From positions 24,616,927 through 24,680,926 of the forward strand of contig OX457028.1 of NCBI GenBank assembly GCA_949752745.1: a DNA stretch of 64,000 bases. The letters are read 5' to 3'. Source of the stretch: Protula sp. h YS-2021 (lineage: Eukaryota; Annelida; Polychaeta; Sabellida; Serpulidae). A model generated the notes under the pieces. The model saw nothing but the letters and a program-made list of their open reading frames with translations, was not told the origin of the DNA and made no database searches. Each line of letters begins with the position of its first letter. The stretch's first letter is position 1. The translations under genes and the position numbers were made by a program. Shown in pieces: positions 25,647 through 37,400 of the stretch.

Positions 25647-26253
25647 TCGGGTGTAGGACATTTGACCAACCGAAATTTGACCAACCGAACTTTGACCAAC
25701 CACAATTTGACCAACCTCTTAATGAAAAAAACGGACATTTGACCAACTTCATAATTTATTGTTTTTCGTACCACTTATCAGTAAAACATTAGCAATCACA
25801 AATGTTCCTACAAAAGCAACATTTAAACAGTTATAACACTGCAAGTAAAAGTACTGACCAAATGTACCGGGATGATAGTAATCTCATATCCTCTCAAAAC
25901 TTCACATAAAACAGGTACCTGAGATGACATTAAAGCTTCCACCAGGTCATGGTTTGTTTGTATAACGCCTTGTATAACGCCAGATTGCGGAGATTAACGG
26001 ATCACGTGGAACTCAATCTTATGACACTCATTGACAGAGAGGGGATTAGCACAACATCTCTTTGATGCGAATGAGCACTTCTTTGAAATTACCTTTTCTT
26101 ACGAAACCTCGAACTCCTAGATTTATAAGGTTATGTATATCTAAAACTGAAAGTTGGTCAAATGTCAGTTTTTTCATTAAGCGGTTGGTCAAATTGCAGT
26201 TGGTCAAATTTCTGTTGGTCAAATTGTGGTTGGTCAAATTGTATGTACCCCTA
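25647..26253. mobile_element. TTAA-flanked miniature element with iterated TTTGACCAAC ends
   Basis: A 607-bp element lies between TTAA at 25,643-25,646 and TTAA at 26,254-26,257. Its left end has five copies of TTTGACCAAC(C) within about 85 bp, and the right end has the inverted GTTGGTCAAA five times, with matching spacer words such as CTTAATGAAAAAA/TTTTTTCATTAAG. The extreme ends (TCGGGTGTAGG and TAGGGGTACAT on opposite strands) also correspond. A TTAA target duplication is the mark of piggyBac-type transposition. No transposase is encoded. Confidence 0.75.
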
Positions 26254-26639
26254 TTAATCATGCCACCTTCCAAACTCTGGCTAAGAGGGTATGGAAAGCT
26301 GCTACCTACCTTCGGGGACAGTTTTCGCTTCGTGCCAGAAGTTCCAGCCAACTTTTCACAAGAAGTAGCTTCCCCGCGTAATACGAGTGTAGCGAAGCGC
26401 GCTTTTCATACTGGTGCGTAATATCACATACTAAATCACAATTCTGCTTTCACCATTAACAAAATTTCTCAAAGACAATCCATATAAGTATTGCAGAGAC
26501 TGCGCTACTCGCTACGGTGGACAACACTGTCGGTGAAATAACGTGTGCAATTTGCCCGCAACTTCCGTACTAGGTTTGGCGAAGCTTGAACAGGCCGCGT
26601 TAGCGCCTACACTCCGCAATAGACAGATAAAAAAAGTAT

Positions 26640-27660
26640 GTTCACGAATAATGTCCTCCGTGGACACTCGTGTTCACCCCACAGCGTGATGAGAAGGTGA
26701 TCCTGTTGTCTAGACACTATCCGCCCAGAAACCCTATTGCGTGATGAGAAGGTGATGGTCTTGTCTGGACAAGAAGTGGAATCCGATATGTCGCCTAAGA
26801 GGTTCCGCAAGCGTAAGTCCAGAAAAGAGAAGAAACACCCAGCCAGCGGGCATGTGTCGCTGCAGGAATTGAAGCAAGAGACGGCAATCCGGCCGTCAGA
26901 TAGCAGGGCAAGAAAGTCATTTGAGGAAGTAAATTTTCGGGCTGCAGGGTACTCTAGAGGCACTCGATGGGCACGTTAACCAATACGACCACGACTGAAG
27001 GTGACTCATCTAGCATAGGCGGATACCACTGACCAATAAAAAAAAACCGGCTGTCCCTATACAAATCAACCTAGAGGAGATCCTCCTCAACTCGCTACGG
27101 CAGCAGGCAGCCATGATCTCACAACAGCTGCTTGGGCTACAGCCGCAGGCCCTGAGCACAACAATCACTTGACCAGAGCAAGTGAGGGAGCCCACACCGC
27201 ACCTACGCTACCGGCAACAGTGCCACACTGGGGAGATGGAAGTCCCAATCGGGTTACCTCACGTAAGCCGACCATCAAGAAAGGAGAGCCATCACCCTGG
27301 CCACGCTCATTACCCAGATGGAAGACAAGCGGCACAGCAGTCCGTAGCACACATCAACACCACCCTGGGACATGCGAGATAGAGGGATAAGACCCAGACG
27401 TCTGATATCGTCTTCATCCTCCGAATTTGTGAGTCTTCAGTGGTTCCAACTCGCCGGACTCATCGCTGCCGCACCGACAAAGGAGACCCAGCCGTATGTC
27501 TAGACGGTGCCGCAAGCCAGCTCTCCGACAGTGACCGCGAACCAACAGAACCACCGAGAGCAGACCGAGATCTACACTGTTCGCCGCTCAAGCACCCGAA
27601 ATGCGGCGAATGGTTAAGGTCACCTCTGAGGGGAAACGGGTGCTCTAGCTGAGGAAGTGA
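26640..27660 (+). pseudogene. DIRS-type retroelement, degraded 5' (gag-like) region
   Basis: This GC-richer block precedes the RT/RNase H remnants in the same orientation. It contains basic, low-complexity fragments (MSPKRFRKRKSRKEKKHPAS from about 26,791, then NLEEILLNSLRQQAAMISQQ near 27,065) in several frames, as expected for a decayed gag-like ORF. Direct evidence for gag is weak. Assignment rests on position, orientation and base composition. Confidence 0.45.
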
Positions 27661-27664
27661 GGAA

Positions 27665-28160
27665 GTGGAGTCAACCACAGAGCTGGAACCTCTGGACATC
27701 CCGTTTCGTAATGGGGCTGTTAGTAGAAATGCGGAAAACGGCGTCCATGGGGGGGGGCGCTTCAGTTTCCGAGGCTACCAGTACACAGTGCTGCTAGCAC
27801 TCAAGAAGGGCCACAATCTTCGCAACAAGTTCGGCCTCCGCTCACAGGCGAGGGAGGACCTCAGGTGGTGGCTGAACACCGCGAACCTGACAGGGGGTCC
27901 CCCACTTGCCACAAGTCAACACCAACTCCAGACGAGTCAAATTTAGGTGGTGGGTGAACTTTCAAAGCATGTTGTTCGACACCCAGTGGCCGCGGGTAGC
28001 ACTGCGAGCAGCAGGAGAAGCACTGAAGATCCTGGGGCGAGAACCTCAGGGCAAAGCGGTACAGTGTCTGATAGACAACGCCACCACGGTAAGTTACATC
28101 AGAAAGCAGGGGATGGGGCACGAGATCGCCCATCCTAATGCAAGGACCTGGGGGTGGGGC
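27665..28160 (+). pseudogene. DIRS-type reverse transcriptase/RNase H remnant
   Basis: One frame reads FSFRGYQYTVLLALKK and SQAREDLRWWLNTANLTGG, the segment joining RT to RNase H in DIRS-type elements (family pattern: small residue, then DLxWWL). A shifted frame continues ALRAAGEALKILGREPQGKA and CLIDNATTVSYIRKQG, matching the RNase H region with its conserved IDN-T-V-YI motif. At least one frameshift and one stop separate the parts. The frame is cut at about 28,160 by the 1-kb element that follows. Confidence 0.7.
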
Positions 28161-29213
28161 CCAGTAAGCACAGAAAATTTTCCCATGTGGGATACGTATG
28201 GGTTTTAATTGGGATTTGCATGGGAAGGTGGGAAAGGGGAAAACCCATATTCATCCCGTGGAGAAAGGAGCCATTTCTGGGTGGGAAATGCCTGGGTTTT
28301 CCCACCCTGGGAAACCCCCTGTAAAATACACATGAAATATGAATGGGAATACCCACGTAAATCCCACCCGGGTAAACCCAGGTGGGTCCCAACTGGGAAA
28401 TGCATGGGCAACTCCATGTCATATTTTTCCCATCTTCACCATTATCTGGGATTTCCATAGGAAGGCCCAGGATGGGAATTATCTGGGAAACACATGGGTT
28501 TTACTTGGGAAAAGCATAGCCCAGTAAGCACAGAAAATTTTCCCATATGGGATACGTATGGGTTTTATATATTATACATTTGAATTCCCACGTAAAATTT
28601 CATTAGAAGTCATTTGTATATTACACGTATATTTTACGTGGGATTTCCCATATGGGCATTCCCATGTAAAATACACGTATATTACACGTATATTTTACGT
28701 GGGATTTCCCATATGGGCATTCCCATGTAAAATACACGTATATTATGCGCAGTCTGGCAATGTGGGCTTATTATCGCAGACCGGAAACAGCCGCCATTGA
28801 GCGATAATATATTTAAATTTTGCTACATTCTGCATATTTTGGTGGAGGGCTGCATTTTTTCTAAGTATAATAGAAAGTTAGACATGGAAATACCAATTTC
28901 ACTAAAATTTTTATGCTTAAAATTCTTTTAAGGAGTACTTTATAACTACACTACACTGTATTCGATGGAGTTATCGTGTATGCCCAGAGTGGGTCGTCCC
29001 ATGTAAAACCCGTGGAGACACCATTTTTTTGACCAAAATCTACCCGGGAATGCCCATGTATTTCCCGTATGGATTATGCGTGGGAATTCCGAACATGGAT
29101 TTTACCTCGATTTTTGTCTCATTCCCATGCAAATCCCATGCATGGGATTCACGTGGGAAGGACCAAAAATAACCCTGGGTTTTACATGGGTTTTACTTGG
29201 GTGTGCTTACCGG
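28161..29213. mobile_element. Non-autonomous element rich in CCCATG/GGGTTTTAC words, inserted in the DIRS copy
   Basis: The left end CCAGTAAGCACAGAAAATTT and the right end (opposite strand) CGGTAAGCACACCCAAGT correspond, and recognisable DIRS sequence lies on both sides. A second copy of the left end occurs at 28,521, suggesting a nested or tandem insertion of the same family. Almost the whole interior consists of CCCATG, CATGGG, GGGAAA and GGGTTTTAC words. No protein is encoded, and the frames are not coding in character. Confidence 0.65.
28620..28741. repeat. 61-bp tandem duplication inside the CCCATG-rich element
   Basis: Two adjacent near-identical 61-bp units begin at 28,620 and 28,681, each running from ATTACACGTATATTTTACG through CCCATATGGGCATTCCCATG. 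Each unit contains the palindrome CCCATATGGG. Confidence 0.85.
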
Positions 29214-30104
29214 GGGGTGGTGTTGAAGCTACCACTGCAACATTTGGCTACACTACTATCAGACCACCTCCCGGGGGGATCTAAACATGGTATTCAGAAA
29301 AGGACAAGTAGTTAAAAGGGACTGGACGCTCCCCACGCGTCTCTTCCACTGAGTGGTGAAGAACTCGTGCTGCGTTGTTTCCACTGCCACAACGGTGGAC
29401 AACGGAGGCACCGAAGAGACTACGTATGGGCACTGAAACAACCCACATTGGCCACATTGCCACATCCATACACGATGAACCCCTCACCTGTGATCCGTAA
29501 AACAAACTGACTGAAAGACAGACGGTAGCACGCATGCAAGAAGTTCACGACAAGTCGTCCCTTTCGGTCTATGAAGCACAGTGAAAGGTATTTGGGAGAT
29601 GATGCCTGCTGAAATCGATAGATCCAGTGGCAGCAACGGCGCCACTGCTCGCCGACTTCCTCATATAAATGTTCGAGGCGAAGAAAGTGGCGACTATAAC
29701 AATAGAGGGCTATCGGGCAGCGTGAGGCTCCGCGCTAAAGAGCGTCATGGTTACAACCCAGGTCAAGACATTTTCGCTTGAAGAGAACACCATTAGTCAT
29801 GCACAGAGTGCAGTAGGACTTGCAGGTAGTATTAGATTATTAAAAGGATCCTTCCTTGCAGGACGAACAGAACACGTTACTACAGGAGCTGACCTTCAAC
29901 ATACTTTTCCTTCTAGCTCTCAGACGCAAACAACGACGTTCTGAAGAATCGAGCCGACTTCCTGGGCAAGACGCACTTCAGAATACACACTATGAGCTCG
30001 TTTTCGGAAATATCCCTGCTTGTGCTACTGGGGTTACTCATGACATGCTTAGAGCTAATTACAAAGTTCTGTACTCCAGTGAAATTTCTAAATTTTACCA
30101 GTAA
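29214..30104 (+). pseudogene. DIRS-type element, RNase H end and tyrosine recombinase remnant
   Basis: After the insertion the sequence resumes with a fragment reading SDHLPGGSKHGIQKR (family pattern EHLPGxxN near the RNase H end). About 29,640-29,770 contains words matching the recombinase core-binding region (ADFL...FEAKK in a broken frame). At 29,880-30,000 ELTFNILFLLALRRKQRRSE matches the start of the catalytic domain, where RRSE carries the first catalytic arginine of DIRS recombinases. Stops and frameshifts are frequent. Later catalytic residues were not identified. Confidence 0.65.
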
Positions 30105-30356
30105 TTACATTTCATTTTACTGTGTTACGGGCACCAAAAATAGGAAGATACCTTTCAAAGCATCGGTTCGATCCAACTGTACAACTACAACATTTGTACA
30201 AAACAAAAGCCCATTTTAATAGGTACTAAAAATTAGTATTTTGGTCTTTTATTTACTGATTACATGATGTAATTATGTTAGTGTGTTCTGTATGCTTGTC
30301 GTTTAATGAGTAACTTGAAATCTGGCGTGTCGCGCCAGTAAGGGTTGTCGTCTGCT

Positions 30357-30392
30357 CGGGACCTCAGTACCACTAGTGGTACTGAGGTCCCG
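30357..30392. repeat. Perfect 36-bp palindrome at the left end
   Basis: The sequence from CGGGACCTCAGTACCACT to its exact reverse complement is uninterrupted and centred on ACTAGT. It could extrude as a perfect hairpin or bind a dimeric protein. Confidence 0.95.
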
Positions 30393-30748
30393 AAGTGGCA
30401 CTGAGGACCCGGTGGCACTGAGGTCCCGAAAAATTTTTCATATGAACTCCCCGTCCCCGTCCCCGCCCCGACCCCATCTTTAATTGTAACTTAAAATCAC
30501 TGCTTCTTCCGCCTCCCTCCCTGCCACCCCGTTAGGCGACGCCGTCAGGGGTGGCATGGGATCTTTTATCTTCTTGTATTCCCACTGCCCCGCCCCCCAT
30601 CCCCACCCCCAGCCCCACCCCCACCATCACCCACCATCACCCAATATGTTTATCTCAATATCTTACAGTTTTTTCCATAAAATATATACAAATACACATG
30701 TCTATTCACAAAATGTTGAAGAAAAAAAGATGCGAAATTTTTCTTTTT

Positions 30749-30751
<3 letters not shown>

Positions 30752-30844
<93 letters not shown>
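30752..30844. repeat. (TA)46 dinucleotide tract
   Basis: A pure TA run about 93 bp long, followed by a C tract at 30,852-30,867. The segment before it (30,666-30,752) is a diverged duplicate of 31,130-31,200, which precedes a G tract. Confidence 0.95.
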
Positions 30845-30845
<1 letters not shown>

Positions 30846-31276
30846 CCTCAACCCCCCCCCCCCCCCCACCCAACCCCTCCAACAAAGACAAATTGGGGTT
30901 TTTTTTTTTTGCCTTTCCCATCGGCTTTGCAATTATTAAGCCTTGAAGCGGCTTCATCAAAGCAGGACTATGAGCAGCATTGACGTTTTCACACGACATG
31001 TTTTTGTTCAATCTTTTTATGCATTCTGCCTTTCGGTGTTGATGCACTGAGACGTGCATTTTTCGAGTATGTGCCATTTTAGCCAATTTAGCCCAAATTG
31101 GCTAAATTGGGTGCATTTTTTAATTGTTTTCCACAAAATATATACAAATACATATGTCTACTCATAAAATTAAAAAAAGCGAAGTTTCCCTTTTTGGCAT
31201 CGGGGGGGGGGGGGGGAGAGAAGGGGGAGGAGGGGGGAGGCTAAAATGCAATTTATCTTTTTGGCGTGAGAGGGAG

Positions 31277-31403
<127 letters not shown>

Positions 31404-31439
31404 GGGGGCGGGGGACATAAAAAAATTTTCGATTGTTAA

Positions 31440-32520
31440 TTCCCACTTGCAAACTTCGTTTGCAAATGGGTATAAGTTTGTAGTTTTTCTCGAAATTTCT
31501 GTCCTTTTTTTTCCTTTTTTTTCTTCTCTTTTTTCCGTCACGGAGGTTTCCAGAAAACTCCTCCTAGGCTATTTGACGTAGGACGATGAAATTTGGCACA
31601 ATGATAGAGAGTAACGAGATTTCGTCAAATCCGCAAATTTTTTGACCTTGACCTTGAAGTTCAAGGTCAAATTGAGGTCAAAGTTTTTCTGACCTCAAAG
31701 ATGGTTTCCAGAAAACTCCTCCTACAGGGTTTGTCGTAAAAAGATGGCATTTGGCAGAGACATAGAGGGTAATGAGTTGTCGTCAAATCCGTAAAATTTT
31801 TTGCCTTGAACCTCAGAGGTCAAATTGAGGTCAAAATATTTTTGGAAACACCTATTAATCACGAAAAGAAGCCATAAAGGTGCTCAAATCCCAGTGTGAA
31901 TGCATAAAACGTACTCAGTAAAGGGTAAACTTTCATCACTAACCCTGACCTTGAGGTCGAAACACTGAACCTTGAGGGTCAAGGTCAAAGGTCACGTGAC
32001 CTCACGCGTCCTTAACGACAGGCCGACTCATCTCGGAAACGGTTAGAGATAGAGCGACTTTGAGCTCATTTTCGACCCTTTGGACCTAAACAATGTTACA
32101 TAAGAGGTACCTCGGTGACCTTGACCTTCTGGTTTACGGTCAAGGTCAAAAACCGGAAGTTGACTATTATCTAGAAAAAGGTTGGAGATAGAGCGATTTT
32201 GAGCTCAATTTCGACCCTTTGGGCCAAAAAGACGTTATATAAGAGGTACTTCGGTGATCTTGACCTCCTCCATCATGGTCAAGGTCAAAAACTGTAAGTT
32301 GACCAGTATCTCAAAAACGGTTAGAAAACTGAATTTGATTTATTTGTGCCCAAATGAGGTTACATTATATTCACTTCGATGGCCTCGTTCAAGATAATAA
32401 TCCGGAAGCTGACAATTATGTTGAAACACTGAAAAATGTGTCTTTGACCAAATATGTTGTGTCTCTGCCCTTGCAAGTGGGTACTATTTCGCTACGTGTA
32501 GCGAAATTCGGTCTAGTTTT
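31440..32520. repeat. TGACCTTGA-rich repeat block with about 140-bp tandem units
   Basis: The block contains many direct and inverted TGACCTTGA/TCAAGGTCA words (for example 31,643-31,682, 31,945-32,010, 32,116-32,148 and 32,255-32,288). Units containing GGTTxGAGATAGAGCGA and GAGCTCAxTTTCGACCCTTT recur at 32,040 and 32,180, with a partial unit at 32,320. Words ending CCCACTTGCAA / TTGCAAGTGGG occur near both ends of the block (31,442 and 32,471). The unit family recurs inverted at 45,890-46,345. Confidence 0.7.
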
Positions 32521-32773
32521 CAAAATGCTTCTTCTCCCACAATTTTGAGCGGATTCCTTTATAAATTTGTAAGAGTTTTCCGCAGCCACGTTTTGCAATA
32601 TGACCACTTTCTGGCGACCATACAAGCCTACTGATACGTGATTTACTAGATTGGTCACAAAGTCCCTGGACATTCTTGCTTTATTTTCATTTTACATGTT
32701 AGATTTGTAATGTTTGAGAGTGAAAGTAAACCATTATAACAATAACAAAAATCATACTTTTCGAAAAAATCTA

Positions 32774-32974
32774 AGTGGTGGCATCGATGACCTGTTGGTG
32801 GCCCTGAGGCTCGGTTGGTGGTACTGAGGATTCGGTAGTGGTAATGAGGACCCTGTGGTGGTAGTGAGGACCCGGTGGTGGTAGTGAGGACTCGACGGTG
32901 GTAGTGAGTAACCGGTGGTGGTCCTGAGGCCCCGGTGGTGGCCCTGAGGACCAGGTGGTGATACCGAGGACCCG
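32774..32974. repeat. 20-bp tandem array (about 10 units)
   Basis: Ten consecutive 20-21-bp units of the form GTGGTGGTAGTGAGGACCCG, with scattered substitutions. It is the reverse complement of the word that composes the following 155-bp array and the element's ends. Confidence 0.9.
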
Positions 32975-33056
32975 ATTATTTTAAATTTTAGATTATGTAT
33001 TTTACGTTTCTTCCAGCTTAAAACCACCTAATATAGCATTTTGATGCAAAAAAAAA

Positions 33057-34425
33057 GTTTGGGTCCTCAGTGCCACCACTTTACTTTTTTCTGAAAGTAA
33101 GCATTGATTTTTGGTTTTGAACGTTTCTTTCAGCTTAAAACAACTTAATCTAGCATTTTGAAGCAAAAAAAAGTTTGGGTCCTCAGTGCCACCACCGGGC
33201 CTCAGTGCCACCACCGGGTCCTCAGTACCACATCTTTACTTTTTTCTGAAAGTAAGCATTGATTTTTGGTTTTGAACGTTTCTTTCAGCTTAAAACAACT
33301 TAATCTAGCATTTTGAAGCAAAAAAAAAGTTTGGGTCCTCAGTGCCACCACCGGGCCTCAGTGCCACCACCGGGTCCTCAGTACCACATCTTTACTTTTT
33401 TCTGAAAGTAAGCATTGATTTTTGGTTTTGAACGTTTCTTTCAGCTTAAAACAACTTAATCTAGCATTTTGAAGCAAAAAAAAGTTTGGGTCCTCAGTGC
33501 CACCACCGGGCCTCAGTGCCACCACCGGGTCCTCAGTACCACCACTTTACTTTTTTCTGAAAGTAAGCATTGATTTTTGGTTTTGAACGTTTCTTTCAGC
33601 TTAAAACAACTTAATCTAGCATTTTGAAGCAAAAAAAAAGTTTGGGTCCTCAGTGCCACCACCGGGCCTCAGTGCCACCACCGGGTCCTCAGTACCACAT
33701 CTTTACTTTTTTCTGAAAGTAAGCATTGATTTTTGGTTTTGAACGTTTCTTTCAGCTTAAAACAACTTAATCTAGCATTTTGAAGCAAAAAAAAGTTTGG
33801 GTCCTCAGTGCCACCACCGGGCCTCAGTGCCACCACCGGGTCCTCAGTACCACCACTTTACTTTTTTCTGAAAGTAAGCATTGATTTTTGGTTTTGAACG
33901 TTTCTTTCAGCTTAAAACAACTTAATCTAGCATTTTGAAGCAAAAAAAAAGTTTGGGTCCTCAGTGCCACCACCGGGCCTCAGTGCCACCACCGGGTCCT
34001 CAGTACCACATCTTTACTTTTTCTGAAAGTAAGCATTGATTTTTGGTTTTGAACGTTTCTTTCAGCTTAAAACAACTTAATCTAGCATTTTGAAGCAAAA
34101 AAAAGTTTGGGTCCTCAGTGCCACCACCGGGCCTCAGTGCCACCACCGGGTCCTCAGTACCACCACTTTACTTTTTTCTGAAAGTAAGCATTGATTTTTG
34201 GTTTTGAACGTTTCTTTCAGCTTAAAACAACTTAATCTAGCATTTTGAAGCAAAAAAAAGTTTGGGTCCTCAGTGCCACCACCGGGCCCTCAGTACCAAA
34301 TCTTCACTTTTTTCGGAAAGTAACATTGATTTTTGGTTTTTAACGTTTCTTTCAGCTTAAAACAACTTAATCTTGGATTTTAAAAGTAAAAAATATTTTG
34401 GGTCCTCAGTGCCACCGGGTCCTCA
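33057..34425. repeat. 155-bp tandem array, about eight units, with dimeric higher-order structure
   Basis: The marker GTTTGGGTCCTCAGTGCCAC starts at 33,173, 33,329, 33,484, 33,640, 33,795, 33,951, 34,105 and 34,260, with a shorter first unit at 33,057. From 33,329 to 34,105 units alternate strictly. One type has nine A residues before the marker and ACCACATCTTT, and the other has eight A residues and ACCACCACTTT. Each unit also contains TGAAAGTAAGC and TTTCTTTCAG. The final unit is diverged. Confidence 0.9.
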
Positions 34426-34434
34426 GTGCCACTT

Positions 34435-34470
34435 CGGGACCTCATTACCACTGGTGGTACTGAGGTCCCG
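34435..34470. repeat. Imperfect 36-bp palindrome at the right end
   Basis: The counterpart of the perfect palindrome at 30,357, carrying a few substitutions (CATTACC instead of CAGTACC, and TGG at the centre). Confidence 0.85.
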
Positions 34471-34499
34471 AGCAGACGGTGACCCCGCCTCTGTCGCGC

Positions 34500-37400
34500 T
34501 GGCAATCAGTAATACGCCATCCCATGGTCAGTAATATAATAAACAAAAAGCTCATAACTGGGTCAGTATTGTTTATGTTTTTGACCACTGCAGTACTCCT
34601 ACCAAACAAGTATCACTGATAGTCCAGATTGAATCATGTGTAAAATAGATAAATCAACACTGTTTTCAATTGTAATTTGGGACCGTCCATTGATCCCAAT
34701 CCACCACCCTCAAATTGTATTTTCAAAAGGATTGTAAGTCTAACTTTGTGTGATCGAATTCTGTGTTGAAGCTTTTTCGGCATAATCGCAAATATGTGCT
34801 GTTAATATTGGTCAGACTAAGCGTAACAGGTGTACCACGTATACTGGATATATCATTATTATGTGTATTAGGCAATTGGGATTATCGTTAAAATTCAGTT
34901 GTTTGATGAAGTAATAAAACGCCAAATAGTTGCGAAAAAAATGCGTTGCAAAATTACAACTTTAGGTTTGTGTTTGACGTGTTTCGTTGTTTAGTGATCA
35001 CAAATAAAAATAAACAGGTAGTGCAAATTGATAAAGAGTTTAAAAATCTCACGTTCGAACGTTTTCGAGAAGCTACAGCAGTTAACTATGGAAAGCCAAT
35101 AGCCCAGTTTTGAGCCCTTGTATATGGGAAATTATGATATTGGATATTCCAAAACGATAACCGTCCCCAGAAGCCAATTTCAATATGATCAGCAGGAACT
35201 ACATCCAAAAGTAATCAGTGCGTAATTCAGTAGCACTGTGTGTTTCCTGGAGTATTGAGGGATTGCCTCAGGAAAAAAGAGCTCAGTAACTAATTTCTTT
35301 TGATGAAGAAATTGACCGAAAGCTAGTAATAACAATGTAACCTCAGCAGATTTGTTTGATAGAGTGTTAATATCTTGTCAGTGGGTCTTTTAATAAGATT
35401 ATCTCGCAATCTACTTTAAAAAATTCTGGGTTTTTTATTTATATGTTTTACAAAAAAAATTGTAAGCAATATAATACAGTGGCAGCCAGGGACAAATCTT
35501 TGGTAATTCTCTTTCACTTTGAATAATCTCTCAAAAATAGGACGACTTTAGCTTGAGTCATTTGGCGGTCCCATTTTCGGGCTCCCACTACATTTAAAGG
35601 TTTAACCAAACTGTAACGGTAAAACAATATAGGTAACAGACTTCAATCTTTTCTTCATACGCATTACATGTAAGATCCGTTCATTTTAAGTGGAGAACCT
35701 TTTACTTTCATTATATCCCCACTCTCTATTAAAAATTGTTCGAAAACTCTTAAATGAGTCCTAGAAAATAAACTTGACCTTTGCTTTACAAAATCTACCG
35801 CGGAAGGGCAAATAATTAATCTGTTAACAAGTGTAATGTGAAAGGGGACACAAATGTGGCAAACCTAGTGGAAGATTTACGTTGATTCATTTTCTTGAGA
35901 CAAATTTCACCTTTACATTTAAAAGGTTTAGTTATAATTAACACTAGAATGATTTGTATCAAGTAACCTCCTTTGTAAGAATAAGTACCTTCCTTGTCAA
36001 ATATTAACAATTTCCGTGTAAGACGAAAATGGCAGCATTTTACATGTCCATTAATGTCTATCATACCATGTGATTGATATATTCCGTTTGGATAGCTTGT
36101 CGAGGCATACCGAAAGACAATGGACGCCAGAAATACGACGTCATAAGACAGGGTTAATTTCTCTCCCGATCTAACCACTTTTAGTTACCGACTAGTGAGC
36201 TTTCAGGCTTTCATTGTTAAAACTGCATGGCACAGAATTCTCAAAAATGTGATGGATTCTCTTGAATGACTATCTTTTATCGTTTTGCCGCTTAGAATGA
36301 ATCAGGGATATTTAATAGCTATCCAGTTTCTTCAAATTTCCACATTTTGCTCGTTGACAAAAAACATGATCAAAGCGTGGGTAGGTGTAATTTCATTTGA
36401 TGCCACCAGGTTTATATTCTTTACACTATTATGTCTGAGCGAAAGAAAAGCTTTCTTAATATACAGACACTGTATGACATTTATCCTTTTTCTTGGTTTA
36501 TGGTGAGTCAGACAGGCAGACACTTAAATTGAGAAGGGGGTTCTTTAATGCATAGGCGTGTTACTATACTCTTGTAATGCCAGGAAAACCACGTAGCAAA
36601 ACCCAATATTTTTGGGCATCACCTCACGGCGTTAAGAATCAACTCAGCTAAGACTGCTAGACTTAGTGAATATGGTCTGTTATAGTCTGTCTGTGGATTA
36701 AAAAAAGACTAAGCTGAAATTTAATCGATGTTATTTTGAAATCTCTGGTTACTTGCAAAACAATTTTTACCTTATAACGTTAGACCTTTTCAAACAAAAT
36801 ATTCTAAAATTTGCCTGGGCCTACTGCAAACACTTTTATTTATAATGTTATATGAGACTCTTACTAATTGCTGTTTCAATTCATTCTTATGGATATATTT
36901 TATGTTACCCCATTCTCATTGTCTGCAATTTTTAAATGACACCGCTTCTAAATAAAAATTTGCTTTGTTCGGTCCCGATTGTGGTATTAATCCAGGAATT
37001 ACTTACTTGAATTTTGTATCACAAATAATAATGATTTCATAAATAAAAACAAAATTAAGACATTTACTCACATTATCTGTAAGAAACAGCCTTTGTGAAT
37101 GCTAAAAAAACACTAATACTTCCGTTGCATTTCTATCGCTCTGTAAATTTAACATGAGATGTAAACAAATAGTGTTCCTAACTGTGAGTGGTTATGCCGT
37201 TTTTTAAAAAAGAACTCTGTGGTAACTGTGTCAAGCTATTCTTGTGTGTTTGTTTTTTTACCTTTTTCCTTTCGTGGCGTATGCAGAGATACAAGAATAT
37301 TACTGAGCACAAAGCTTTATGCCACATACCTTACCATAGTTGCACCTCTTAAGTTTGGTATCATGTTTGACAAATAGTATTCATGTATCGCTCCCGATTC

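Noticed and set aside
26046..26421. Open frames of 101 and 119 codons on opposite strands
   Set aside because: They lie largely within the right end of the TTAA-flanked element and translate its TTGGTCAAA repeats.
28135..28460. Pairs of open frames rich in Pro/Gly/Trp
   Set aside because: They are translations of CCCATG/GGGTTTTAC words in the non-autonomous element inserted in the DIRS copy.
33057..34425. CRISPR-like regular repeats
   Set aside because: The whole 155-bp unit is repeated with no unique spacers, and the context is an animal genome. It is a tandem satellite.
35816..36178. 120-codon minus-strand frame
   Set aside because: No recognisable domain or coding composition. This length occurs by chance in 64 kb.
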